Below are positions 1 to 8,387 of a DNA stretch of 64,000 nt, one piece after another. Position numbers and translations under genes: made by a program. Numbering within the stretch: the stretch's first letter is position 1; every line of letters begins with the position of its first letter. The stretch spans positions 480,737-544,736 of the forward strand of contig NZ_SJTF01000002.1 of assembly GCF_004634245.1 (NCBI RefSeq), read 5' to 3'. The DNA is from Flavobacterium foetidum. GTDB lineage: Bacteria; Bacteroidota; Bacteroidia; Flavobacteriales; Flavobacteriaceae. Below the pieces are notes generated by a model. It was not told where the DNA came from. It ran no database searches and saw nothing but the letters and a program-made list of their open reading frames with translations.

Positions 1-123
1 ACAAGAACAAATGAAGCAATTGATAAAAATGCAATTCATAACTTTATTGCCACTTTGGAAGTTTCTGATGCGGTAAGAGCAGAATTATTGCAGATAACTC
101 CTAGCAATTACACAGGAATTTAA
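1..123 (+). CDS. purB: C-terminal end of probable adenylosuccinate lyase (partial)
   Basis: An open frame enters from the left edge in frame 1 and stops at TAA 121-123, giving 40 residues that end in TPSNYTGI. That ending resembles the C-terminus of Bacteroidota adenylosuccinate lyase, which makes AMP from adenylosuccinate and also acts in AICAR formation during purine synthesis. The identification rests only on recall of this tail; none of the catalytic regions are in the window. A strong terminator hairpin follows 23 bases later, so it ends its transcription unit. Any other protein with a similar helical tail cannot be excluded. Confidence 0.6.
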   Translation, partial: TRTNEAIDKNAIHNFIATLEVSDAVRAELLQITPSNYTGI

Positions 124-145
124 ATAAAATCTAAAATATTTTGTC

Positions 146-180
146 AAAAAAAGCTATCTTTATCGAGATAGCTTTTTTTA
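146..180 (+). terminator. Rho-independent terminator after the partial purB-like gene
   Basis: The stem AAAAAAGCTATCT pairs with AGATAGCTTTTTT across a short TTATCG loop and is followed by a T run. It separates the left-edge gene from the antiporter gene. Confidence 0.85.
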
Positions 181-255
181 TTAATTATTTCGAGCAACCA
201 GCCCAAAACAAAAATAAAAAGCTGGATCAGCTCTTAAAGAAAAAAATACCACTTT

Positions 256-2493
256 ATGATTGCCTTAAGCGCCGCTGCTGAAACTACACACCATTTGAAA
301 CCTCTGATTAGTGATTTAGGATTAATCCTAATGACTGCCGGAATCGCTGTTTTGCTTTTTAAAAGAATGAAACAGCCACTGGTTCTGGGTTACCTGATTG
401 CAGGATTTCTTGCCGGAAACCATTTTGATTTTTTCCCTTCAATTACAGACATGCACAGTGTCGAAGTTTGGGCAGAAATCGGAGTGATTTTCTTGTTGTT
501 CAGTCTCGGACTCGAATTTAGTTTTAAGAAACTAATGAAAGTCGGTGGCACATCATCGGTAACGGCCATTACCCAGATTATCTTCATGGTTCTGATAGGC
601 TATTGCGTCGGACAATGGATGGGATGGGGAAAAATGGACAGCATTTTTCTTGGAGCGACGCTTTCTATTTCTTCCACGACAATTATTATCCGTGCCTTTG
701 ACGAACTCGGTGTAAAAGGAAAAAAATTCGTCGGAATTGTGTTTGGCGCTTTGATTGTTGAAGATATTGTAGCTATTCTGATGCTGGTTTTACTTTCTAC
801 GATTGCGGTAAGTGATCAGGTTTCGGGAAGCGAATTACTGCAATCTGTTTTAAAACTGATATTTTTCTTAATTATCTGGTTTTTAGGAGGCATCTTTATC
901 ATCCCAACAATCTTAAAAAAGGCAAAACATCTTTTAACAGACGAAATGTTGCTAATTATTTCGTTGGCTCTTTGTTTAATGATGGTAATTTTTGCTGCCA
1001 ATGTTGGGTTCTCACCTGCTCTGGGTGCGTTTATCATGGGATCTATTATCGCAGAAACCACAATGGCCGAAAAAATAGAACATCTCATTCAGCCAGTAAA
1101 AGATTTATTCGGCGCCGTTTTCTTTGTATCTGTTGGAATGTTAATAAATCCTGACACATTGCTTACCTATGCTTTACCAGTAGCAATTATTACACTTTTA
1201 ACCATTTTCGGAAAAGCATTCAGTTCTTCATTAGGGGCGCTTATTTCGGGACAGCCTTTAAAACAATCTGTACAAACCGGAATGAGTCTAGCTCAGATTG
1301 GAGAGTTTTCTTTTATTATTGCCACTCTCGGAATGACGCTTAAAGTGACCAGCGATTTTCTGTATCCAATTATTGTGGCCGTTTCTGCCATTACAACTTT
1401 TACAACTCCGTTTCTGATTAAATATTCAGAACCTTTTGCATTCGCTCTAGAGCAAAAATTGCCTAAAAAATGGATTAAAAACATCAATCGTTACAGTGTA
1501 AATGCGCAAGCGATTAAATCTGTCAGTACCTGGCAAGTTGTGCTTCGAGCATCTATTACGCAAATCATTCTGCACACCATAATCATTACAGCGATTATTT
1601 TGCTGTCTTCTAAATTTGTAGCCCCTCTTGTAGCCGATACAAGATTCGGAAATACCTTGGCGGCCCTGATTACACTTGGAATAATTGCACCATTTTTATG
1701 GGCGCTTTCTTTACGTCGTGTAAAGGTAGAGGAAGTAGAATCATTATGGGAAGAACGCAAGTACAGAGGAGCGCTTTTAATGCTGATTTTAATCAGAATG
1801 AGTCTTGGCCTATTTTTCGTCGGGTTTTTATTGAATATTTTCTTTTCTCCGCTGGTTGCTTTTGTTGCCTTGATTATTGCAATCGGAGCGTACCAGATTT
1901 TCCCAAAAAAACTGAACGAGCAATATCATAAAATTGAAAGCCATTTCCTGAAAAACCTAAACGATCGCGAAAACAAAAAAATAGATCGCCGTTATGCCAA
2001 CTTGATGCCTTGGGACGGGCATATGTCTTTTTTTGATATCGGAAAGGAATCAAATCTAGCAGGAAAAACATTAGAAGAACTTCGCATTCGTGAACAGATG
2101 GGAATCAATATTGCTTACATCAAGCGAGGCGATGTTACGATTTCGATTCCGATGAAAACGGAGCGCCTTTTTCCAGGCGATGAAATATGCGTTATCGGTA
2201 CTGATGCACAGATTGCAGAGTTTACCAAATATTTAAATCAAAACGAAACAGAAGCCGCTAAAGAAGTGGAGGAAACTGAAATTGTGTTGCGTCAGCTTGA
2301 AATCGCAGATGAAGATTTTATAGAGAAAAGTGTTGGCCAATTTAGAGGAAAAACCGGAGGTCTGGTTGTCGGAATCGAGCGCAACGGAAATCGAAATCTT
2401 AATCCGGAATCTAATATTATTCTGCAAAAAAATGATATAATATGGGTAGTCGGCGACAAAAAGAAAATGAATGCTTTGTTTAAGAAGGTATAG
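256..2493 (+). CDS. KefB/CPA2-family monovalent cation:proton antiporter with two RCK_C domains
   Basis: A 745-residue inner-membrane protein. The N-terminal ~400 residues form a Na+/H+ exchanger (CPA2) domain with about 12 hydrophobic segments. A second membrane block follows (about 430-560), then two soluble C-terminal modules (about 595-665 and 676-745) with the RCK_C/TrkA_C pattern, e.g. LRIREQMGINIAYI and FPGDEICVIGTD in the first. The likely role is K+ or Na+ efflux coupled to proton entry, gated by a ligand on the RCK_C modules. No Rossmann GxGxxG RCK_N domain is visible between membrane and RCK_C parts, unlike KefC. The ATG at 256 follows an A-rich stretch. Cation specificity cannot be told from sequence. 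Confidence 0.88.
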   Translation: MIALSAAAETTHHLKPLISDLGLILMTAGIAVLLFKRMKQPLVLGYLIAGFLAGNHFDFFPSITDMHSVEVWAEIGVIFLLFSLGLEFSFKKLMKVGGTSSVTAITQIIFMVLIGYCVGQWMGWGKMDSIFLGATLSISSTTIIIRAFDELGVKGKKFVGIVFGALIVEDIVAILMLVLLSTIAVSDQVSGSELLQSVLKLIFFLIIWFLGGIFIIPTILKKAKHLLTDEMLLIISLALCLMMVIFAANVGFSPALGAFIMGSIIAETTMAEKIEHLIQPVKDLFGAVFFVSVGMLINPDTLLTYALPVAIITLLTIFGKAFSSSLGALISGQPLKQSVQTGMSLAQIGEFSFIIATLGMTLKVTSDFLYPIIVAVSAITTFTTPFLIKYSEPFAFALEQKLPKKWIKNINRYSVNAQAIKSVSTWQVVLRASITQIILHTIIITAIILLSSKFVAPLVADTRFGNTLAALITLGIIAPFLWALSLRRVKVEEVESLWEERKYRGALLMLILIRMSLGLFFVGFLLNIFFSPLVAFVALIIAIGAYQIFPKKLNEQYHKIESHFLKNLNDRENKKIDRRYANLMPWDGHMSFFDIGKESNLAGKTLEELRIREQMGINIAYIKRGDVTISIPMKTERLFPGDEICVIGTDAQIAEFTKYLNQNETEAAKEVEETEIVLRQLEIADEDFIEKSVGQFRGKTGGLVVGIERNGNRNLNPESNIILQKNDIIWVVGDKKKMNALFKKV

Positions 2494-2502
2494 ATTTTTT
2501 TT

Positions 2503-2672
2503 AAAAGTTGCTAAGTTCTGAGGTGCTAAGGTTCTAAGTTTTTTTCTTGGATATCTTAACTCATCCTAAAACAAAGCTTCTGAAGTTCTAATTTAATTAG
2601 AATTTCAGAAGCTTTTTATTAGCAGTATAAAACCTCAAAACTTAGAACCTTAGCAGCTCAGAAACTTAGAAG
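2503..2672. repeat. Imperfect inverted repeat around a bidirectional terminator (family R1)
   Basis: The left arm (2503-2545) contains GCTAAGTTCTGAGG and GCTAAGGTTCTAAG. The right arm (2637-2670) carries the near reverse complement (CTTAGAACCTTAGC, GCTCAGAAACTTAG). A related single arm lies at 6807-6842. It occupies the space between two convergent genes. Confidence 0.75.
2573..2617. terminator. Bidirectional terminator between antiporter and peroxiredoxin genes
   Basis: AAGCTTCTGAA and TTCTAATT pair with AATTAGAA and TTTCAGAAGCTT, followed by T on both strands. It serves the convergent antiporter (+) and peroxiredoxin (-) genes. Confidence 0.85.
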
Positions 2673-2678
2673 CTTAAA

Positions 2679-3317
2679 CTACTTATTCGGTTGCGGTGTC
2701 AAACGCAGATACGGTTTTATCGGTGTATGACCTTTCGGAAATTTAGCTGGAATATCGCTGTCTGGAATTGCAGGAGCAATCACCACATCTTGACCGTCTT
2801 TCCAGTTCGCAGGAGTTGCAACGCTGTAATTTGCTGTTAATTGAAGACTGTCAATCACACGAAGCAATTCGTCAAAATTTCTTCCCGTAGAAGCAGGATA
2901 AGTCAAAGTCAGTTTGATTTTCTTATCAGGTCCGATTACAAAAACAGAACGAACTGTAAATTTATCGCTAGCATTTGGATGAAGCATATCGTATAGGTTT
3001 GCTACTTTCTTATCTTCATCTGCGATAATCGGAAAATTCACTTCCGTATTTTGAGTCTCATTTATGTCTTTTATCCACTCTTTGTGCGATTCTAATCCAT
3101 CAACACTCAAAGCAATAACTTTTGTATTTCTTTTTGAAAATTCAGGAACATAATTCGCTACTGTTCCTAATTCAGTTGTACAAACCGGAGTAAAATCTGC
3201 TGGATGCGAAAATAAAACGCCCCATGAATCTCCTAACCATTCGTGAAAATTAATTGGTCCCTGCGTGGTTTCTGCATGAAAATCTGGAGCTATATCACCT
3301 AATCTTAATGTTGACAT
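2679..3317 (-). CDS. Peroxiredoxin, Prx6 (1-Cys) type
   Basis: A 212-residue cytoplasmic AhpC/TSA-family peroxidase that reduces hydrogen peroxide and organic or peroxynitrite peroxides. The peroxidatic motif is HPADFTPVCTTE with Cys46, and Thr43 and the conserved distal Arg region (TVRSVFVIGPD) are present. The long C-terminal extension (WKDGQDVVIAP...KPYLRLTP) is typical of the Prx6 subfamily, which lacks the C-terminal resolving Cys of 2-Cys AhpC; no second cysteine is seen in the protein. Monocistronic, with an ATG start at 3317. The reductant partner is not encoded nearby. Confidence 0.93.
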   Translation of the reverse strand: MSTLRLGDIAPDFHAETTQGPINFHEWLGDSWGVLFSHPADFTPVCTTELGTVANYVPEFSKRNTKVIALSVDGLESHKEWIKDINETQNTEVNFPIIADEDKKVANLYDMLHPNASDKFTVRSVFVIGPDKKIKLTLTYPASTGRNFDELLRVIDSLQLTANYSVATPANWKDGQDVVIAPAIPDSDIPAKFPKGHTPIKPYLRLTPQPNK

Positions 3318-3430
3318 AATTTTTAATTTTTTAGTTCATCTAAAATTAACTAAAAAATGCATTTAGAAAACATTCAAAAGGTAAAAAAAAGTTAAAATTC
3401 TACTTTTTCGATATAGTTACTATTTTAAAA

Positions 3431-4342
3431 CTAAATAAAAGTGAGAACAAAGTACCAAACCGCAAGCGTAATAAAGGAAATCGGAATTCCGAAACCAATC
3501 ATCATACTACTCAATTTTGGTTTCAAACCATAAGTCGATGCCAGAATTGCACCGGTAATCATAGGTGCCATTGCGGTTTCTAGCAAAGTGATTTTTATCG
3601 CTTCAGAACGCTGATTGAAAATAAAAACATATAAAATCAAAATTGTAAACGGAACCAGAATTAGTTTGAAAAATAATCCTAGACGTAAAAACTTCCAGTG
3701 TTTGCTTTTTTTATCAAAAGTCAGCTGTAAACCAACCGAAAGCAATGCCAAAGGCGTGACCAAACTTCCAATTTTTAACAATAGTGACTGGATACTTTCA
3801 TGCAAGTCATAATCAAAAACATTTAAAAGGCAGGACAAAACAAACATGATAAAAGGCGGAAACAAAATAATCTTTTTGAGAATCTCAAAAGTATTCGGAC
3901 TTCCTTTAGAATAAAAAGTGGCCGTAAAAACGCCAAACGTCGAAACCACAACGAAGGTTCCTGGTTGATCAACTAAAACAGCGGTTTCAAGACCTTTTTT
4001 TCCAAATAAAGCTTCAATAATCGGATAACCTAAAAAAGAACTGTTGCTTAAACCCGCAGTAAGAATAAGGCATCCTATGAGTTTATTAGACCAACCTAGT
4101 TTTTTTCCTAAAATATGAAAAAACAAAAATGCCAAAATGTAAGTAATCCAGCCCGCTCCTATTGGAAAAAGCAATTCGTTGCTCCATTTTATTTTTGGAA
4201 TATGGTATAAAGTAATAGCAGGAAGGCAAAAATAAATGACAATTTTATTGAGCGTCTTATAAATATGATTAGGAAACTGTTTTACATGCTGCAAAACTAA
4301 ACCAAGCGAAAGAAAGAGAAATATTAGTATAAAGTTGGTCAT
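3431..4342 (-). CDS. AEC-family (auxin efflux carrier-like) transporter
   Basis: A 303-residue, very hydrophobic protein with about ten membrane segments and the duplicated five-helix layout of the AEC/BART fold. Helix-break residues such as CLPAITL near the N-terminus and the GLSNSSFLGYP segment are typical of AEC carriers. Bacterial members are annotated as transporters of malonate, malate or other organic anions; the substrate here cannot be assigned. It is divergent from the Crp-family regulator at 4445, with a 102-base shared intergenic region. Confidence 0.82.
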   Translation of the reverse strand: MTNFILIFLFLSLGLVLQHVKQFPNHIYKTLNKIVIYFCLPAITLYHIPKIKWSNELLFPIGAGWITYILAFLFFHILGKKLGWSNKLIGCLILTAGLSNSSFLGYPIIEALFGKKGLETAVLVDQPGTFVVVSTFGVFTATFYSKGSPNTFEILKKIILFPPFIMFVLSCLLNVFDYDLHESIQSLLLKIGSLVTPLALLSVGLQLTFDKKSKHWKFLRLGLFFKLILVPFTILILYVFIFNQRSEAIKITLLETAMAPMITGAILASTYGLKPKLSSMMIGFGIPISFITLAVWYFVLTFI

Positions 4343-4444
4343 ATTATTAAATCACCACAAAAATAGGGATTTATAAATTGCGATACTGAACAAATTGTAT
4401 CGCTTCTTTAAGTTTTTTGTTACTTTTAATAAATAAAAAAAGTA

Positions 4445-5011
4445 ATGCAACAAATACGAGACAATTTCGAACGAATGATAAAACTTTCTGATGAAGACTG
4501 GAATATCTTTTCATCAAAACTTATCCGTCAGGAATTTCCAAAGAAAACGACAATTCTCCAAAATGGCCACGTTGAAGGTTACCTTTCCTTTATAGAAAAA
4601 GGAATCGTTAGATATTACATTCCTTCAGAAAATAAAGATCTCACTTTTACTTTCGTATTTGATGGCGAATTTACAAGCGGCTACGACTCATTTATTACCC
4701 GAATACCCGCAAATTATACTATTGAAGCTCTTGCAGACACCGTATTATGGCGCATCTCTTATAACGATCTTCAGGACATTTATGCCGAAACCGAAATCGG
4801 CAATACTATTGGCCGCTTTGCAAGTGAAGGATTATTTCTTAAAAAATCAAAAAGAGAATTGTCGTTACTAAATGATTCTGCAGAACAGCGCTACCTCAAT
4901 TTATTTACAGAACAACCTCAATTAATTCAAAAAATTCCTCAAAAATACCTTGCCTCTTATATCGGTATTACTCCACAAGCTTTAAGCCGAATTAGAAAGC
5001 GCATTTATTAA
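4445..5011 (+). CDS. Crp/Fnr-family transcriptional regulator
   Basis: 188 residues with an N-terminal cyclic-nucleotide-binding-like beta-roll (about 25-115; FPKKTTILQNGHVEGYLSF, ending in the GEF turn FDGEFTSGYDSF) and a C-terminal helix-turn-helix (about 165-188; IPQKYLASYIGITPQALSRI). The cAMP-contacting PRSA-type motif of Crp is not visible, so the ligand is unknown and may be absent. The DoxX gene begins 58 bases downstream on the same strand and is probably co-transcribed or a target. The divergent AEC transporter could be a second target. Confidence 0.88.
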   Translation: MQQIRDNFERMIKLSDEDWNIFSSKLIRQEFPKKTTILQNGHVEGYLSFIEKGIVRYYIPSENKDLTFTFVFDGEFTSGYDSFITRIPANYTIEALADTVLWRISYNDLQDIYAETEIGNTIGRFASEGLFLKKSKRELSLLNDSAEQRYLNLFTEQPQLIQKIPQKYLASYIGITPQALSRIRKRIY

Positions 5012-5069
5012 CCCAGGTTCATTGTTTTAAGTTTTTTTACTGTGCAACTTTGTACAATAAAAAAAAGAT

Positions 5070-5555
5070 ATGGAAACCCTAATTGTATTATTTGGTGCTT
5101 TTGCTGCAACTCTACTTATTATCTGGCTTAAAACCAAACGACTTGAACTATCATTTTCAGGAAGAATTGCTATGGCACTGATGCTGGCATTTACCGCTAT
5201 AGGTCATTTTGCCTTTACGAAAGGAATGGCAATGATGATTTCTTTTTTACCTTGGGCAAATGTCATTGTATATGCTACAGGAATTATAGAGTTAATCGCT
5301 TCAATCGGACTCCTATTGCCAAGCACCAAAGTGTTTACTGGAAAATTGCTTATTCTATTTTTCATCCTCCTACTTCCAGCGAACATTTATGCGGCAAGTA
5401 AAAATATAAATTTGCAAACTGCAGACTATACAGGCAGAGGTCTATCCTATTTATGGCTTAGAATACCACTGCAGTTTCTTTTTATACTTTGGGTATATTT
5501 TTCTTCTATTAGGAATAATCAAAAATCAAACACCCATCATCCCATTAATTTCTAA
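5070..5555 (+). CDS. DoxX-like family membrane protein
   Basis: 161 residues with four predicted membrane helices (about 3-20, 32-52, 66-85, 92-110) and a hydrophobic C-terminal segment (about 130-147). The pattern LAFTAIGHFAF...PWANVIVYATGIIELIASIGLLL is characteristic of the DoxX/DoxD-like superfamily, small inner-membrane proteins linked to quinone or thiol redox chemistry; the biochemical role of this branch is unknown. It lies directly downstream of the Crp-family regulator. Confidence 0.8.
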   Translation: METLIVLFGAFAATLLIIWLKTKRLELSFSGRIAMALMLAFTAIGHFAFTKGMAMMISFLPWANVIVYATGIIELIASIGLLLPSTKVFTGKLLILFFILLLPANIYAASKNINLQTADYTGRGLSYLWLRIPLQFLFILWVYFSSIRNNQKSNTHHPINF

Positions 5556-5645
5556 ACCCAATAACTTTTCACATCTTACAAAAAGCTAATTACCAATCAC
5601 TTTTAACTTTTTACTAATCACTCATTTCCAAAAAAATAGTTAAAA

Positions 5646-5678
5646 TTGTTTTTTGTGTTACAAAACGCACTATATTTG
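5646..5678 (+). promoter_or_regulatory. Candidate promoter of the Rrf2 regulator gene
   Basis: TTG at 5646-5648 and TATATTTG at 5671-5678 are 22 bases apart, matching the Bacteroidota -33 TTG / -7 TAnnTTTG pattern. The -7 box overlaps the start of the palindromic operator at 5677. Confidence 0.6.
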
Positions 5679-5695
5679 TAATAAATTTTATTACA
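5677..5695. promoter_or_regulatory. Palindromic operator, probably for the Rrf2 protein
   Basis: TGTAATAAATTTTATTACA is a perfect 9+1+9 inverted repeat immediately before the regulator's ATG at 5698 and touching the -7 box. A 15-of-19 match recurs at 6125-6143 before the next gene. Position and repetition suggest autoregulation; this is inference. Confidence 0.65.
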
Positions 5696-5697
5696 GT

Positions 5698-6105
5698 ATG
5701 ATTTCAGGTAAATTCGCCATAACGATTCACATTTTGACCTTGCTGCATAAATTTCCAAACGATTATTTGTCTTCGGAATTTATTGCGGGAAGCATCAATC
5801 TGAATCCTGTTTTGGTTCGCAAAGAAATTGCCAACCTAAAAGCACATCATATCGTAGAAAGTAAAGAAGGAAAAAACGGAGGAACGAAACTGGCAGTAAA
5901 TGCGACCGAACTCACATTAAGACAAATATTCGAAATGACTTTTGAATCGATTGGACTAGGCTTTGCAAAAAACCAGCCGAATCCTGACTGTCCAGTTGGT
6001 AAAAACATCAATAAGCATTTGGAAACTTTGTACAATGAAATGAATCAAAAAGTCAGTGCACAGCTTGAAAACATTTCACTGGAAGATTTTTCAAATCAAT
6101 TTTAG
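5698..6105 (+). CDS. Rrf2-family transcriptional regulator (YwnA-like)
   Basis: 135 residues from the ATG at 5698; a longer frame opens at 5653 but would read through the -7 box and operator, so 5698 is preferred. An N-terminal winged helix (about 5-65; FPNDYLSSEFIAGSINLNPV and VRKEIANLKAHHIVES with a Gly-rich wing KEGKNGG) is followed by a dimerisation helix. The single Cys in NPDCPVG does not match the three-Cys [Fe-S] cluster set of IscR/NsrR, so this is the cluster-less YwnA/CymR-like branch. The downstream NAD(P)-binding gene matches the ywnA-ywnB pairing known from Bacillus. It is probably a redox- or electrophile-responsive repressor. Confidence 0.88.
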   Translation: MISGKFAITIHILTLLHKFPNDYLSSEFIAGSINLNPVLVRKEIANLKAHHIVESKEGKNGGTKLAVNATELTLRQIFEMTFESIGLGFAKNQPNPDCPVGKNINKHLETLYNEMNQKVSAQLENISLEDFSNQF

Positions 6106-6124
6106 GATTTTTTTTATTCAAAAC

Positions 6125-6143
6125 TGTAACATTTTTTATTACT
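6125..6143. promoter_or_regulatory. Second, degenerate copy of the Rrf2 operator
   Basis: TGTAACATTTTTTATTACT matches the upstream palindrome at 15 of 19 positions and lies 18 bases before the ATG of the NAD(P)-binding gene. Confidence 0.55.
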
Positions 6144-6160
6144 AAATAAATTTATATATT

Positions 6161-6802
6161 ATGAAAATCGCAATTATTGGAGCCACAGGATTTGTAGGCT
6201 CGGCATTAGTAAACGAATTCGCAGACAGAAAACATGAAATTACGGCTATTGCCAGAACACCAAAGGATACGGCAAATGCTACATGGGTTGCGGCTGATAT
6301 TTTTAACGTAGATGCTTTGGCGGCAATCTTAAAAGGTCACGACGCTGTAATCAACGCTTACAATCCTGGATGGACGAATCCAAATATCTACGATGACTTT
6401 TTAGCAGGTTCAAAAGCGATTCAGGAAGCGGTGAAGAAATCGGGCGTAAAACGTTTTATTACAATTGGAGGAGCGGGAAGCTTATACGTTGCTCCAGATT
6501 TACAAGCAGTTGATACTCCAGATTTTCCAAAAGAAATTTTCCCTGGAGCTAATGCCGCAAGACATTATCTGAATATCATCAAAGAAGAAAAAGATTTAGA
6601 CTGGGCATTTTTTAGTCCTGCTTTCGAAATGCATGCTGGAACTAAAACCGGCAGAACTGGAAAATACCGTTTGGGCTTAGAAAATCCTGTTTTTAATGAC
6701 GAACAAAGAAGTATTCTTTCTGTAGAAGATCTAGCCGTTGTTATCGCAGACGAAACCGAAAATCCAAAACACCACCAAGTAAGATTTACTGCTGGATACT
6801 AA
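6161..6802 (+). CDS. NAD(P)-binding oxidoreductase, YwnB/NmrA-like
   Basis: 213 residues with an N-terminal Rossmann fold; the dinucleotide motif GATGFVGSAL is at residues 7-16. Further family marks are the HDAVINAY strand and the GVKRFITIGGAGSLY segment. Members of this atypical short-chain dehydrogenase group reduce flavins, quinones or biliverdin-like substrates with NAD(P)H; the substrate here is unknown. It follows the Rrf2 regulator by 55 bases on the same strand and carries its own operator-like palindrome, so it is probably the main target of that regulator. Confidence 0.85.
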   Translation: MKIAIIGATGFVGSALVNEFADRKHEITAIARTPKDTANATWVAADIFNVDALAAILKGHDAVINAYNPGWTNPNIYDDFLAGSKAIQEAVKKSGVKRFITIGGAGSLYVAPDLQAVDTPDFPKEIFPGANAARHYLNIIKEEKDLDWAFFSPAFEMHAGTKTGRTGKYRLGLENPVFNDEQRSILSVEDLAVVIADETENPKHHQVRFTAGY

Positions 6803-6806
6803 GAAG

Positions 6807-6842
6807 AGTTGCTAAGATACTGAGGTTCTAAGTTTCAAAGTT
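6807..6842. repeat. Single arm of repeat family R1
   Basis: AGTTGCTAAGATACTGAGG followed by TTCTAAG matches the left arm of the element at 2503-2672. Confidence 0.65.
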
Positions 6843-6848
6843 TTTTTT

Positions 6849-7080
6849 GCCACAAATTACACAAATTCACACAAATTATTTTTGTTTTACTTGATCCTTC
6901 TTCAGGATGACAACTTTAATAGTTACTTTTTTTAGCTTCTTTTGAAAATAAAAATTTAGTGAAAATTCGTGTAATTCGTGGCAAACCTTTTTCTACTCAT
7001 ATTTTAAAATAACAAATTAGCGGAAATTCGCGTAATTGCTTCGCCTGTTCACTATCGCTCGGGTCGTGGCGAACTAATTT
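6849..7080. repeat. Repeat family R2 inverted repeat plus a partial copy with an insertion
   Basis: GCCACAAATTACACAAATT (from 6849) pairs imperfectly with AATTCGTGTAATTCGTGGC (ending about 6982). A further right-arm-like copy begins near 7013 (GCGGAAATTCGCGTAATT) and resumes with GTGGCGAAC after an inserted stretch of about 28 bases at 7039-7066 that includes ACTATCGCTCGGG. This repeat fills most of the 328-base space before meaB. Another full copy lies at 40411-40543. Confidence 0.7.
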
Positions 7081-7130
7081 TTTGAAACTGTTTTTGTTTT
7101 CAGTACTTTTACATTTCTAAAAAATGCGTT

Positions 7131-8252
7131 TTGTCTGATTTTAATAAACAAGCCGGCAGCTTATATGAAAAAGCTGGAATTTCATCTCCCGAAATCACCA
7201 ACCTTTCGGCTATTAATCAAATTAAAATAAAACGCAGACAACAGCCAACCGCTCACGAATTAGTTTCTGGAATTCTCGAAGGCAACCGAACGGCTTTAAG
7301 CCGCGCGATTACATTAATCGAAAGTACAAATCCTGAACATGCCGAAAAAGCAAATCAAATCATCAAAGGCTGTCTTCCTCATGCCAATAAATCGGTCCGA
7401 ATTGGAATTACAGGTGTACCCGGCGTCGGAAAAAGCACTTTCATAGAAGCTTTTGGTACGCATTTAACGCAATTAGGAAAAAAAATAGCAGTTCTGGCTG
7501 TCGACCCAAGTAGTTCTATTTCTCATGGAAGCATTTTGGGCGATAAAACTCGCATGGAAGAATTGGTTAAGAATGAAAATGCTTTTATCAGACCAAGCGC
7601 TTCGGGAGAGACTTTAGGAGGTGTGGCCCGTAAAACCCGAGAATCGATTATTCTGTGCGAGGCAGCTGGTTTTGATACTATTATTATAGAAACTGTTGGT
7701 GTCGGACAAAGCGAAACTGCGGTTCACAGCATGGTCGATTTTTTCTTATTATTGAAAATTTCAGGTGCCGGAGATGAGCTTCAAGGAATTAAACGCGGTA
7801 TAATGGAAATGGCAGATGCAATCGTAATCAACAAAGCCGATGGCGATAACGTTAAAAAAGCCAATCAGGCGAAAGTTGAATTTAATCGAGCTTTGCATTT
7901 ATTTCCTCCTAAAAAATCAAGCTGGCAGCCTAAAGTAACGACTTGCAGTTCACTCACAAAAGATGGAATTCCTGAAGTTTGGAATACAATTTCTGAATAT
8001 TTTGAAATGACGAAAGAAACCGGATTTTTTCAAGAAAAAAGAAACGAACAAAATCATTTCTGGATGATGGAAACCATCAACGAGCAGTTAAAACAAAATT
8101 TCTATAATCAGCCTGATATAATTTCGCTTTTAGAAGAAAGCAAAAAAGCAGTGCAAAACAATGAGATTTCATCGTTTGCAGCCGCTTCTAGTTTATTAAA
8201 ATTGTATTTTGATAGAGGAACAAAGGCTCAAAGTGACAAAGATGCAGAGTAA
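7131..8252 (+). CDS. meaB: Methylmalonyl-CoA mutase-associated GTPase MeaB
   Basis: 373 residues. MeaB is a G3E P-loop GTPase that loads and protects the adenosylcobalamin of methylmalonyl-CoA mutase. Walker A is GVPGVGKST at 95-103, followed by the conserved AVDPSSSISHGSILGDKTRM and IIIETVGVGQSE segments and the NKADGDN base-recognition motif. The start is TTG at 7131; the nearby ATG at 7124 is out of frame and stops after five codons. The partner mutase genes are 41 kb away on the same strand (48477-52207), not adjacent. Confidence 0.95.
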   Translation: MSDFNKQAGSLYEKAGISSPEITNLSAINQIKIKRRQQPTAHELVSGILEGNRTALSRAITLIESTNPEHAEKANQIIKGCLPHANKSVRIGITGVPGVGKSTFIEAFGTHLTQLGKKIAVLAVDPSSSISHGSILGDKTRMEELVKNENAFIRPSASGETLGGVARKTRESIILCEAAGFDTIIIETVGVGQSETAVHSMVDFFLLLKISGAGDELQGIKRGIMEMADAIVINKADGDNVKKANQAKVEFNRALHLFPPKKSSWQPKVTTCSSLTKDGIPEVWNTISEYFEMTKETGFFQEKRNEQNHFWMMETINEQLKQNFYNQPDIISLLEESKKAVQNNEISSFAAASSLLKLYFDRGTKAQSDKDAE

Positions 8253-8337
8253 AAAATATATCGCTTGCTCATTTTAATCTTTGTACCAATTATCATTAAC
8301 AATCTCTACACACAATCTTGTGATAAATCTTCATAAA

Positions 8338-8370
8338 AAAGTTTCAAAGTAAAATCTTTGAAACTTTGTT
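8338..8370. terminator. Hairpin between meaB and the convergent sulfatase gene (R6-like repeat)
   Basis: AAGTTTCAAAG pairs with CTTTGAAACTT over a TAAAAT loop, with A/T runs on both sides. The following bases (GTTGCTTTGCATCTTTGAAC) resemble the repeat at 28465-28630. Confidence 0.75.
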
Positions 8371-8387
8371 GCTTTGCATCTTTGAAC

